Positions 24,477-31,829 of a stretch of 46,566 bases of DNA are shown here, one piece after another. The notes beneath the pieces were generated by a model. It saw nothing but the letters and a program-made list of their open reading frames with translations. It ran no database searches and had not been told where the DNA came from. The translations under genes and the position numbers were made by a program. Source of the DNA: an uncultured Collinsella sp. (GTDB lineage Bacteria; Actinomycetota; Coriobacteriia; Coriobacteriales; Coriobacteriaceae); contig CATWSG010000015.1 in the NCBI GenBank assembly GCA_958353395.1, positions 1 through 46,566 on the forward strand. Direction: 5' to 3'. Position 1 is the stretch's first letter, and every line of letters starts with the position of its first letter.

Positions 24477-24497
24477 GGGACCGCAAGAAGCGGTCCC
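24477..24497 (-). terminator. tRNA-Pro terminator
   Basis: GGGACCGC (24477-24484) pairs with GCGGTCCC (24490-24497) around AAGAA. The minus strand continues TTTTTTAGC, a strong intrinsic terminator 15 bp past the tRNA. Confidence 0.9.
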
Positions 24498-24511
24498 CCC
24501 TCATGCTCTGG

Positions 24512-24585
24512 TCGGGTTGACTGGATTTGAACCAGCGACCCCTGCGTCCCGAACGCAGTGCTCTACCAAACTGAGCCACAACCCG
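24512..24585 (-). tRNA. tRNA-Pro (anticodon CGG)
   Basis: On the minus strand the acceptor arms CGGGTTG and CAACCCG pair, with discriminator A. The D loop contains CTCAGTTTGGTAGAGC and the T arm GGTTCAAATCC. The anticodon stem CTGCG/CGCAG encloses TTCGGGA, giving CGG. No encoded CCA is present. Confidence 0.96.
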
Positions 24586-24634
24586 TTAGCTCGACTATAG
24601 TAACAAAGATTTTCGCCGCGTGCTAGAGAAATTT

Positions 24635-25531
24635 TTATTTCTTTGGCGCGTCGATTTGAACCGTGTTGGGAATAAACTCAGTCGCGCAGGCCCACCAGCC
24701 ATTTTGCTGGGCAGCATCGGCAAGCCTTTCGACCGTGGCAGCGGTGTCGCAAATGGCAAACGAGCAGGCACCCGATCCGCACACATCTACAGCAACGGTT
24801 CCGTCCTGTTTACGCAGCCAGTCGAGGACCGTTTGAATCTGCGACTCCATCTGTGCGGAAATGACACCCAGATTGTTATGGATGAGTGCATATGCCGTCT
24901 CGGCATCACCAGCACGCAAGGCAGAAGCTATCGCGCCGGGCTTGTCCGCAGGCACCGGGGCCTCGTCAAAACGTCGATAGGCTTCAATTGTCGAAACGCT
25001 TGCCTCGCGCGGCTTGACCAGCACGACGGGCGTCGCGGGCAGCGCGGGGTACTCAGTTGCCAGCACGTCTCCCCCACCTACGTAGAACGCAGGACTCGCG
25101 TGCAAAAAGAACGGGACGTCAGCACCAATGCCCCGCGCAATATCGTCGAGCGCTGGGTCGGTGCGATCAATGCCCCAGAGCTCTGCCAAGGCGACAATGA
25201 CCGCGGCCGCATCCGTCGAGGGGCCGCCCAAGCCGGCGCACAATGGAATGCGCTTCTCAATCGTCACGCAGATGTTTGCCTCGCGACCATAATGCTCGGC
25301 CATAGCAACCGCAACCCGATACGCCGTATTCTTTTGCATGGGAAAATCTGATGCCGGAACCGTCTGGACGGTCAGCGCCTGCGCCGGCGTGACCGTCACG
25401 GTATCGGAAAGACCGACGGCCGCCATCAGGGAATCGACCCTGTGGTAGCCGCGGTCGTCACGCTCGGTATGAACCCCCAGGTAGAGGTTAATCTTTGCCG
25501 GCGCAGAAAGGGTCAGGGACCAATCGGTCAC
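24635..25531 (-). CDS. ispE: 4-diphosphocytidyl-2-C-methyl-D-erythritol kinase
   Basis: A 298-residue GHMP kinase that phosphorylates CDP-ME at the 2-hydroxyl, the MEP step between IspD and IspF. Visible motifs are the N-terminal SAPAKINLYLGVHTERDDRGYH, the ATP loop PLCAGLGGPSTDAAA (Ser replaced by Cys-Ala within the usual P-x3-GLGGGSS loop), and a C-terminal DVCGSGACSFAICD. It starts with GTG at 25531; AGGAG in the veg end is the ribosome site, 2 bp downstream of the veg stop. Pairing with veg is conserved in Bacillus. Confidence 0.96.
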   Translation of the reverse strand: MTDWSLTLSAPAKINLYLGVHTERDDRGYHRVDSLMAAVGLSDTVTVTPAQALTVQTVPASDFPMQKNTAYRVAVAMAEHYGREANICVTIEKRIPLCAGLGGPSTDAAAVIVALAELWGIDRTDPALDDIARGIGADVPFFLHASPAFYVGGGDVLATEYPALPATPVVLVKPREASVSTIEAYRRFDEAPVPADKPGAIASALRAGDAETAYALIHNNLGVISAQMESQIQTVLDWLRKQDGTVAVDVCGSGACSFAICDTAATVERLADAAQQNGWWACATEFIPNTVQIDAPKK

Positions 25532-25533
25532 CG

Positions 25534-25830
25534 TTAGTGCTCCTCGAGCTGATTGCCGAGCGGGGTAAAGATGTGCTCGCCGCTCTCGGGGTCGAACAGC
25601 TCGACCTGGCCGGTAAGGACATCGATATACTGGTAGGACTGGCGCGACTTGCGGCCACGGCGCTCGTCAACCTCGACGATAAAGACGGCGGGGTGAACGC
25701 TCTTGATGGTGCCCATGCGCTCGACGACGCGGGTGCGGCCCATGTTGGCCTTCACCTTGACGCGATCGCCCACCATGTCGGTCAGCTTCTCGTGGATGTC
25801 GTCGACGTGATTGACTTCCATCTCTTCCAT
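25534..25830 (-). CDS. veg: Veg family protein
   Basis: A 98-residue small protein of the Veg family, an SH3-like beta-barrel. Conserved segments are VGDRVKVKANMGRTRVVERM, GTIKSVHPAVFIVEVDE and RKSRQSYQYIDVLTGQVELF. In B. subtilis Veg affects biofilm formation; its molecular job is not settled. The start at 25830 has GGAGG 8 nt upstream; an ATG at 25821 is also possible. It is the first gene of a two-gene unit with ispE, behind a recognisable promoter. A small GGGG/CCCC hairpin followed by TTTTTT lies in the leader (25862-25877). Confidence 0.9.
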   Translation of the reverse strand: MEEMEVNHVDDIHEKLTDMVGDRVKVKANMGRTRVVERMGTIKSVHPAVFIVEVDERRGRKSRQSYQYIDVLTGQVELFDPESGEHIFTPLGNQLEEH

Positions 25831-25897
25831 GAACAGGGCCTCCAGAAGGTGCAATTCAAAAAGGGGATAATACCCCTAAGATAGACAAAACTCTAAT

Positions 25898-25927
25898 ACT
25901 ATAGCACCCTGCTGCCGCCATACGCAA
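25898..25927 (-). promoter_or_regulatory. veg-ispE promoter
   Basis: On the minus strand TTGCGT (25922-25927), an 18-bp spacer and TATAGT (25898-25903) form a sigma-70-type promoter. The transcript would carry a ~60-nt leader with the small hairpin at 25862-25877. Confidence 0.6.
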
Positions 25928-25985
25928 GTAGCTAAATAAGCCCCGTCCCAAATACGTATCAGACGACAGCCTCGCATGACCAGTT

Positions 25986-26013
25986 GTTACGCGGTTTGGT
26001 AAAACCGCGTAAC
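25986..26013 (-). repeat. third GTTACGCGG hairpin, at dtd stop
   Basis: GTTACGCGGTTT (25986-25997) pairs with AAACCGCGTAAC (26002-26013); the loop is the GGTA type. It begins directly after the dtd stop codon. It matches the two hairpins after lysS, so the same sequence serves as a 3' stem for two unrelated genes. Confidence 0.75.
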
Positions 26014-26460
26014 CTAAAGGTTATCGGTGTCGAGGACGATGGTGAACGGGCCGTCGTTGACGAGGCTGACCTTCATGTCGGCGCCGAAGATGCCGTGCGC
26101 CACATGCTCGACGTCTTCGCGCACCAGCGTCAGGAAGTACTCATAGAGCTCGTTAGCCACATCGGGCGCACCGGCATCCGTAAAGGACGGACGGCGACCA
26201 TGACGGCAATCGGCAAACAGCGTGAACTGCGACACCACGAGCACCTCACCGTCGACATCGGCAAGCGCCAGATTGGTCTTGCCGTTCTCGTCCTCGTTAA
26301 TGCGCAAGCCCCGGAGCTTGCCCCACAGCTTATCGGCCTCGGCGCGTGTATCGCCATGGCCCACGCCCAGCAGTACCAGGTAACCGCGGCCGATCTTTCC
26401 CACACACTCGCCGTCGACCGTCACACCGGCATTGAGCACGCGCTGCACCACCGCTCGCAC
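26014..26460 (-). CDS. dtd: D-aminoacyl-tRNA deacylase
   Basis: A 148-residue enzyme that hydrolyses D-amino acids (and glycine on tRNA-Ala) from mischarged tRNA. The signature SQFTLFADCRHGRRPSF and the Gly-cisPro-type motif NDGPFTI are present. It starts with GTG at 26460; the ribosome site GAGGAG is in the rdgB end, 6 nt upstream, and the genes are 3 bp apart. rdgB (nucleotide-pool cleaning) and dtd (tRNA proofreading) thus form a quality-control pair. Length is typical. Confidence 0.96.
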   Translation of the reverse strand: MRAVVQRVLNAGVTVDGECVGKIGRGYLVLLGVGHGDTRAEADKLWGKLRGLRINEDENGKTNLALADVDGEVLVVSQFTLFADCRHGRRPSFTDAGAPDVANELYEYFLTLVREDVEHVAHGIFGADMKVSLVNDGPFTIVLDTDNL

Positions 26461-26463
26461 GGC

Positions 26464-27105
26464 CTACTCCTCGCCCGTCAGTTTGGCAGACAGGTGCTCG
26501 AGCGCGTGGAAGCGATGACTAATGGCGTTCTTCTCGTCCGCCGTGAGCTCTGCCATAGTCTTGCCCGGCGTATCGACCGGCAGGAACAGAGGGTCGTAGC
26601 CAAAGCCGTGGTCGCCGCGACCCTCGTGTGCAATGACGCCCTCGCAGGCGCCCTCGCCATAGGTGACCAGGCCGTCCGTGTCGATAAGCGCGACGACGCT
26701 CATAAAGCGTGCGGTGCGGTCCTCGTCGGCCACGCCTTCCAGATTCACGAGGAGCTTGGCGTTGTTGGCGGCATCGTCACCGTGCACGCCCGCGTAGCGC
26801 GCGCTGTACACACCCGGCTCACCGTCCAGGGCATCGACAACCAGGCCCGAATCGTCGGCGATGGCCATAAGCCCCGTCTCCTCTACCGCGGCTTGCGCCT
26901 TGATGATGGCGTTCTCCAAAAACGTCGTGCCGTTTTCCTCGGGGTCCTCAAAATCACCCAGCTGACCCAACGCCACAAAGCGCACCTCGGGCATGACCTT
27001 GCCCAGAATGGCCTCGATCTCGGTGAGCTTATGGGCGTTGCCCGTTGCCACGACGATGGTCGCAGCCGGGTCGAGGGTGTCGATATCGATCTTCTCAAGT
27101 GCCAT
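26464..27105 (-). CDS. rdgB: XTP/dITP diphosphatase (RdgB/HAM1 family)
   Basis: A 213-residue pyrophosphatase that removes non-canonical purine nucleoside triphosphates (dITP, XTP). The N-terminal ATGNAHKLTEIEAIL is followed by ENGTTFLENAIIKAQA, IADDSGLVVDALDGEPGVYS and FGYDPLFLP, ending TMAELTADEKNAISHR. All family motifs are present. GGAGG lies before the ATG. It is placed between rph and dtd; rph and rdgB are adjacent in many bacteria. Confidence 0.97.
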   Translation of the reverse strand: MALEKIDIDTLDPAATIVVATGNAHKLTEIEAILGKVMPEVRFVALGQLGDFEDPEENGTTFLENAIIKAQAAVEETGLMAIADDSGLVVDALDGEPGVYSARYAGVHGDDAANNAKLLVNLEGVADEDRTARFMSVVALIDTDGLVTYGEGACEGVIAHEGRGDHGFGYDPLFLPVDTPGKTMAELTADEKNAISHRFHALEHLSAKLTGEE

Positions 27106-27216
27106 GGCTGGCCTCCTTTGTCTCTATAGCAATGCCGAGTTGAGAACGACGAGGGCCTCGGCCTCTCTCCCCTCTCAATCAACGGCAGCCTTATGCTTTG
27201 GCGTTTCCGCAGATAA

Positions 27217-27253
27217 AACCTGCCAAAATAAACCTGTCCCTTTTTGGCAGGTT
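27217..27253 (-). terminator. rph-end palindrome with GGGACAGGTT loop
   Basis: AACCTGCCAAAA (27217-27228) pairs perfectly with TTTTGGCAGGTT (27242-27253), overlapping the rph stop codon. The minus-strand loop reads AGGGACAGGTTTA and the stem is followed by TTATC. It probably terminates rph and belongs to the same family as 19471-19499. Confidence 0.7.
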
Positions 27254-27977
27254 AGGCGAGGGCTTGGCGCTGGAGTTCGATGAGCTCGGCGATGCCCTTG
27301 TCGCCCAGGTCGAGCAAGGCGTTGAGACGCTTGCGGTCGAAGGGCGCCTGCTCGCCGGTACCCTGGAGCTCGATCATCTCGCCGGTGTCGGTAGCGACGA
27401 GGTTCATGTCGACCTCGGCGTGGCTGTCCTCGGAATAATCGAGGTCGAGCATGGTGTTGCCGTCGACAACGCCCATAGAGATGGCAGCAACCTGGCCCGT
27501 GAGCGGAATGCGCTCGATCTTGCCGGCCTCGACCCACATAGCAAGAGCATCATGCAGCGCCACCCAGGCACCGGTAATGCTCGCTGTACGCGTGCCGCCA
27601 TCCGCCTGGATCACATCGCAGTCGACGGTGACGGTGTACTCACCGAGCGCCTTCATGTTGACGACGGTGCGCAGGCTGCGGCCGATGAGGCGCTCGATCT
27701 CCATGGAGCGGCCCTTACGCTTGGCGTACTCGCGCTTGCAACGCTTGCCGGTCGATGCCGGCAGCATGGCATACTCTGCGGTTACCCAACCGGCCTTGGC
27801 GCCCTTGCGCCAGCCCGGCACGCCCTCCTCGATGGTGGCGGCACACAGCACGCGCGTGTCGCCGAACTCAGCCAGGCACGAGCCGTGGGCATGTTTCATA
27901 ACACCACGGGTGAGCCTGACGGGGCGCAGCTCATTGGCGGCACGACCGTTGGCGCGGTTGACCTGCATGTACTCCAT
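27252..27977 (-). CDS. rph: ribonuclease PH
   Basis: A 241-residue phosphorolytic 3'-5' exoribonuclease that trims tRNA 3' ends. The N-terminal RANGRAANELRPVRLTRGVM and GDTRVLCAATIEEGVPGW are followed by the phosphate-site region EYAMLPASTGKRCKRE and CDVIQADGGTRTASITGA. The conserved Arg and Asp residues are kept. AAAGGAT lies before the ATG at 27977; an ATG three codons later is an alternative. The length is normal. Confidence 0.97.
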   Translation of the reverse strand: MEYMQVNRANGRAANELRPVRLTRGVMKHAHGSCLAEFGDTRVLCAATIEEGVPGWRKGAKAGWVTAEYAMLPASTGKRCKREYAKRKGRSMEIERLIGRSLRTVVNMKALGEYTVTVDCDVIQADGGTRTASITGAWVALHDALAMWVEAGKIERIPLTGQVAAISMGVVDGNTMLDLDYSEDSHAEVDMNLVATDTGEMIELQGTGEQAPFDRKRLNALLDLGDKGIAELIELQRQALA

Positions 27978-28032
27978 AGAAATATCCTTTCGGCAAAAGA
28001 AGGGGGCAAGTCTTTGGACGGTAACCCTACAT

Positions 28033-28917
28033 CTATTTCAGTTCGTCGATATCGACATGCTCGATGCTTTTGAGCGGCTGGCCAAAGATAAAGCTACCCG
28101 CCACCGCAAACTCGGCAATGTTGTCAGACGTGGTAGCAAAGCGATGCTGCGGCTCGGCAGCGTCGCCCGCCAGCTGCTCGCGGCGCGTAAGGATATCGGT
28201 CAGCTCGCGCGTAGTCTCCTCGGCGGAACTCACCACGCGCACCCCGGGCCCCAGCGCATGGCGAATAGGCCCCACGAGCAGCGGAAAGTGCGTGCAACCA
28301 AGCACCACGGTATCGATTCCGCGATCGCGCAGCGGCTCAACCGTGGCGCCGACCAGCGCTCGCACGGCTGGCGTATCGAAGATGTCCTCGTTCTCGAGCC
28401 ACCGCTCCTGCAGATGCGCACCCGAGGCGAGCTCGTGCTCGACGACCTCGACAAAACTCGAAGCCGGGCATCCATACACGTCCACACCGGCATCCAAATC
28501 CTGAATGGCACGCGTGTAAGCACCCGAGCGAATGGTGAGGTTGGTGGCGAGCACGCCCACGCGGCGCGTGCGAGTGCTGTTGATCGCCGCACGTGCGCCC
28601 GGCGCGATGACACCGATCACGGGAACGTCGAGCACCTGCTGAGCCAGGCGCAAGGCCGCTGCGGTCGCCGTGTTGCAGGCGATGACCATGATCTTGACGT
28701 CGTGCTTCGACAGCCAGCGGCCCGCCTGCAGTGCAAACGAGCGCACCTCGTCCTCGGTGCGAGTGCCATAAGGGCAGCGTTTGGTGTCGCCGAAATAGTA
28801 GACGGACTCATGCGGCAGCGCCGTCGCGATGGCGCGTGCAACCGTCAGGCCGCCCAGACCCGAGTCGAATACGCCAATGGGACGCGTGTCGCCAGCCAGA
28901 TTCTCGATATCGAACAT
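28033..28917 (-). CDS. murI: glutamate racemase
   Basis: A 294-residue cofactor-independent racemase making D-glutamate for peptidoglycan. The N-terminal PIGVFDSGLGGLTVARAI, the first catalytic Cys in IACNTATAAALR and the second in LGCTHFPLL are all intact. The start at 28917 (MFDIENLAGD) fits the family; the open frame to 29055 overlaps the upstream HAD gene and is rejected, although the chosen start has only a weak GGTGAGG close by. It lies in a run rph-murI-HAD-murE-type on one strand, with two wall genes. Confidence 0.95.
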   Translation of the reverse strand: MFDIENLAGDTRPIGVFDSGLGGLTVARAIATALPHESVYYFGDTKRCPYGTRTEDEVRSFALQAGRWLSKHDVKIMVIACNTATAAALRLAQQVLDVPVIGVIAPGARAAINSTRTRRVGVLATNLTIRSGAYTRAIQDLDAGVDVYGCPASSFVEVVEHELASGAHLQERWLENEDIFDTPAVRALVGATVEPLRDRGIDTVVLGCTHFPLLVGPIRHALGPGVRVVSSAEETTRELTDILTRREQLAGDAAEPQHRFATTSDNIAEFAVAGSFIFGQPLKSIEHVDIDELK

Positions 28918-28970
28918 TACCTCACCAGATTCTCTCTCGAAAAGATATGGCTCAGAACGATAGGGCCGCG

Positions 28971-29882
28971 CTACGAACGAGCCGCGACGAGCAGCTCTGC
29001 CGTTGCCGCCCAGCCGTCGACAATCTTGCCACGCGTGACGTAAGCGTTGTCGCAAGCGTCCAAGAACTCGGGCGCGCCGGCGCTGGTCAGGCCGTTCTCG
29101 ACCAAGCAGAACGTACCCACGTGATCGGCCATGTAGAAATCGGACTCGGAGTCGCCGAGCGCCAGCGTCTCCTCGCGCTCGATCCCCAGGTGCTCGCAGA
29201 AGCGCGCAATGGCAACGCCCTTGTTGAGACCCGCCGGGTTGATGTTGAAGGCACGGCCGTCCTCGACACGATTAAGCTCGAGCGTCGTCGGCTTGGACAG
29301 ATGGGTCAAATGGCCGTTGCAAGCCCAAACCAGGCCGCAGCCGGCCTCGTCGAGGATGGCTTGCGCCTCGTCATCAGGCACATCGCCGCGCATGCCGACA
29401 GTGACCTCGCGGTACTTGTAACCGGTCGACATGTCGTTGTGGTACTCGATCTTATGCGGCCAGCGAGCGAGAATTTTCTCGCACACGCCGGTCTGCTCGA
29501 TCACCTGGTGCGGCGTGAGACCGCAGGCGGGATCGTAGGGCATGTCGCCGGTCAGGTACTCCCAATCGTTGGCCTTGAGGTCATACATGACCAGGCCGCC
29601 CATCTCGCCGATGTAGGAGTTGAGGCCGAGCACGCGCGCGTCCTCGTGGATCATAGTGCGGTTGCGACCCGAGGTGGGAACCACCTGGATGCCGGCACGA
29701 GCGAGCGCGACGACCGCCTCGACGAGCTTGGTCGAGGGATTTCCGTCGTTGTCGCGCAATACGCACGAGCCGGGAGCGAGCATCGTGGCGTCCAGATCGG
29801 TAAAGACGTACTTGACCTTGGCCAGACGCTCGCGCATCTCGCCCGAAAGCTCGGCAACGGTCGGCAGGGTGTTGTGGGACAT
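28971..29882 (-). CDS. HAD-superfamily phosphatase, Cof-like subclass IIB
   Basis: A 303-residue HAD hydrolase. Motif I is VFTDLDATML (nucleophile Asp; the usual DGT is DAT), motif II TSGRN, then LNKGVAIARFCEHLGI with the conserved Lys, and motif IV ALGDSESDFYMADHV. The C2B cap lies between. Such enzymes dephosphorylate sugar phosphates or similar small molecules; the substrate is not deducible. ATG at 29882 is preferred, with GGAG 5 nt upstream, over a GTG two codons earlier. It lies between murI and the MurE-type gene, but a wall role is unproven. Confidence 0.88.
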   Translation of the reverse strand: MSHNTLPTVAELSGEMRERLAKVKYVFTDLDATMLAPGSCVLRDNDGNPSTKLVEAVVALARAGIQVVPTSGRNRTMIHEDARVLGLNSYIGEMGGLVMYDLKANDWEYLTGDMPYDPACGLTPHQVIEQTGVCEKILARWPHKIEYHNDMSTGYKYREVTVGMRGDVPDDEAQAILDEAGCGLVWACNGHLTHLSKPTTLELNRVEDGRAFNINPAGLNKGVAIARFCEHLGIEREETLALGDSESDFYMADHVGTFCLVENGLTSAGAPEFLDACDNAYVTRGKIVDGWAATAELLVAARS

Positions 29883-29912
29883 GGTCACTCCATTACGTAG
29901 AAGGGGCTTGGT

Positions 29913-31430
29913 CTAGGCGTCATACGCCGCAAGGGTGCGTTTGAGAATCGAACCGTCGCGCTCACAAGGCTCGGGTCCGTTCTTGCGCAGCATACGCTCT
30001 TCCTCGCCCTTACCGGTCACGATGACCACGGCAGGACGGACGGTTTCGCGCACGGCAGTCTCGATAGCGGCAACGCGATCAGTCACGATTTGCCAGTTAT
30101 CATTTCCCTGCGCTTGAACGTTGCGCGCGATCTCGGCACAAATATCCTCGACGTCTTCGGGGCCAGGGTCATCCTCGGTAATCACGATTCGGTCGGCATA
30201 CTTGCCAGCGGCGATGCCCATCGTGGTGCGTCGATCGACACCCTTACCGCCCGTAGCGCCAAATACAACCGCCAGCTCGCGCTCGGGATAGTTCTCGCGC
30301 AAGTCACGCAGGAGTGTCTCGAGGCTCATGCCGTTATGTGCAAAATCGACGACGCCCAGGATTTTGCCCGATACGGACGGATAGAGCTCCATACGGCCGG
30401 GAACGAAGACGCCCTCAAAGCCGTGGACGATACCCTCTTCGGAAATGCCCAGGGCCTCGGCGCAGGCAATAGCGGCAAGCGCGTTGGACACATTGAACTT
30501 AACCGGCGTGGGAATCACAATGTCGCGCGTAAAGCGGGACGTGCGCACCGTTGCCACCACGCCGCAGTCGCCATTACGAATCGCCAGCGCAAACACGTCG
30601 GCACGCTCGTCGGTCAGGGAGAACGTCACCGTACGTTCGCAACGAGATGCCGCCTCGAGCACGCGATCGACCTTGTCCATATCGAGATTGACCACGGCAA
30701 AACGGCTCTGCGAGAAGATTTTGAGCTTGCTGGCAAAGTAATCCTCGAGCGTCGGATGCTCAATCGGCGAAATGTGATCCTCGCCGATATTGGTAAAGGC
30801 GCCGACTTCAAAGGCGATCTTGCCCGTGCGCTCGTATTTGAGGCCCTGGCTCGATGCCTCCATAACCAACCACGGGGCACCCGCCTCCACAGCATGTGCG
30901 ATACGAGACTGCAGCAGGAAGGATTCGGGGGTCGTCAGCTTGGAAGGGCCCGCCTCGATGCCGTCGTCGAACTCAATGCCCGTATTAAGAGCGGGTCGAT
31001 GACAGCCCGTAAGCTTGGCCTCGTTGACGAGAATGCCGCGCAGATAAAAGCTACAGGTCGACTTGCCCTTGGTACCTGTAAAGGCACAGACCTTCACCTT
31101 ACCCGACGGATGCCCATAAAAGGCATCTGCCACCACGGCGAGCGTGCGACGAATATCACTAACAATCACCGCGGGAGCATCAACATCGTAATCGACCTCG
31201 GAAACGTAGGCCACGGCGCCATCGGCGATTGCCGAAAGCAGGTACTCGCGCTTAAACGCGCGGCCCTTGCAGACAAACAACGTGCCCGGACGCACCTGGC
31301 GCGAGTCGTCAGTCGCAAACTCAATGCGCTGGTCGCACGAAGCGCTCGGTTTGGAAACAACAAGGTCATCTTCCTCGAGCAACTCTATATAGCGCATCAG
31401 AGTTAGCTTCTCTTGTGTCGGACTCGACAT
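29913..31430 (-). CDS. murE: MurE-type UDP-MurNAc-tripeptide ligase
   Basis: A 505-residue Mur ligase adding the third residue of the peptidoglycan stem peptide. The N-terminal UDP-binding domain includes ATDDSRQVRPGTLFVC; the ATP loop is FTGTKGKSTCSFYL; the middle domain has TTPESF and VMEASSQGL; the C-terminal domain has DFAHNGMSLETLL and TEDDPGPEDV. Meso-DAP enzymes carry DNPR at the last motif; here it is DDPG, so a different diamino acid (lysine or ornithine) is likely. GAGAGAGG precedes the ATG at 31430; a longer open frame to 31598 lacks a ribosome site. I keep the symbol murE with this caveat. Confidence 0.88.
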   Translation of the reverse strand: MSSPTQEKLTLMRYIELLEEDDLVVSKPSASCDQRIEFATDDSRQVRPGTLFVCKGRAFKREYLLSAIADGAVAYVSEVDYDVDAPAVIVSDIRRTLAVVADAFYGHPSGKVKVCAFTGTKGKSTCSFYLRGILVNEAKLTGCHRPALNTGIEFDDGIEAGPSKLTTPESFLLQSRIAHAVEAGAPWLVMEASSQGLKYERTGKIAFEVGAFTNIGEDHISPIEHPTLEDYFASKLKIFSQSRFAVVNLDMDKVDRVLEAASRCERTVTFSLTDERADVFALAIRNGDCGVVATVRTSRFTRDIVIPTPVKFNVSNALAAIACAEALGISEEGIVHGFEGVFVPGRMELYPSVSGKILGVVDFAHNGMSLETLLRDLRENYPERELAVVFGATGGKGVDRRTTMGIAAGKYADRIVITEDDPGPEDVEDICAEIARNVQAQGNDNWQIVTDRVAAIETAVRETVRPAVVIVTGKGEEERMLRKNGPEPCERDGSILKRTLAAYDA

Positions 31431-31563
31431 ACAAAGACCTCTCTCGCTAAATTCAGCCTTAAAGGGCAAAAGACGTCCCGCGGCAGAAACGATGAAACAT
31501 TCTGTATTATCAACCATCCTAATATGCCACCTGACCCTGCGCGCACTGCAGCCTTCTAAAAAA
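31431..31563. other. intergenic, murE-type promoter region
   Basis: These 133 bases upstream of the MurE-type gene contain a minus-strand GATAAT (-10-like, ~31516-31521) but no clear -35. No convincing ORF or hairpin is seen. Confidence 0.35.
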
Positions 31564-31703
31564 TTGCATGGACTGTGTCGTGGGTTAATAGATGGCAACA
31601 GTGTTCACCCCGCGTAAAAACAAGGAAATCTGGGTGCTATTCTTTAGCATAGTGTTCGCAACCACGGCCCGCCGCTTCGTCTGAAGATCGGGCCGTGGTT
31701 TTT
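31564..31703 (+). ncRNA. candidate sRNA or asnB leader: promoter and terminator without a gene
   Basis: TTGCAT (31564-31569), a 16-bp spacer and TAATAG (31586-31591) look like a promoter. Roughly 105 nt later ACCACGGCCCG pairs with CGGGCCGTGGT, followed by TTTTTT (31698-31703). No plausible gene lies between; a 30-codon frame at 31592-31684 has no ribosome site and starts before the predicted transcript. The unit is either a small RNA or an attenuated leader for asnB, 126 bp downstream. Confidence 0.4.
31660..31703 (+). terminator. strong terminator upstream of asnB
   Basis: AACCACGGCCCG pairs with CGGGCCGTGGTT around a CGCTTCGTCTGAAGAT loop region, followed by a run of T. It faces asnB and has no coding gene upstream on the same strand. 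Confidence 0.85.
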
Positions 31704-31776
31704 TCGGTTCGCTCGGCGCTTATGCCCTATCACGAAACAAAAGATTGGCATGATAGTAAAGATTAGTTGACATCAG

Positions 31777-31797
31777 CTGCCGTAACCCTTGCGGCAG
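31777..31797 (+). promoter_or_regulatory. hairpin in asnB leader
   Basis: CTGCCGTAA (31777-31785) pairs with TTGCGGCAG (31789-31797) around CCC, with one T-G wobble. It lies 32 bp before the asnB start, beside a TTGACA at 31767-31772 that lacks a matching -10. Confidence 0.45.
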
Positions 31798-31829
31798 TAC
31801 ACCTGAGCCGTCAGCAGAAAGGATCTTGC

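Noticed and set aside
28918..29055. N-terminal extension of murI
   Set aside because: It overlaps the end of the HAD gene, is Arg-rich, and precedes the conserved MurI N terminus without a ribosome site.
31592..31684. 30-codon frame with a hydrophobic end upstream of asnB
   Set aside because: No Shine-Dalgarno, its ATG precedes the predicted transcription start, and its stop falls within the terminator loop; a leader peptide is not supported, since it has no run of asparagine codons.
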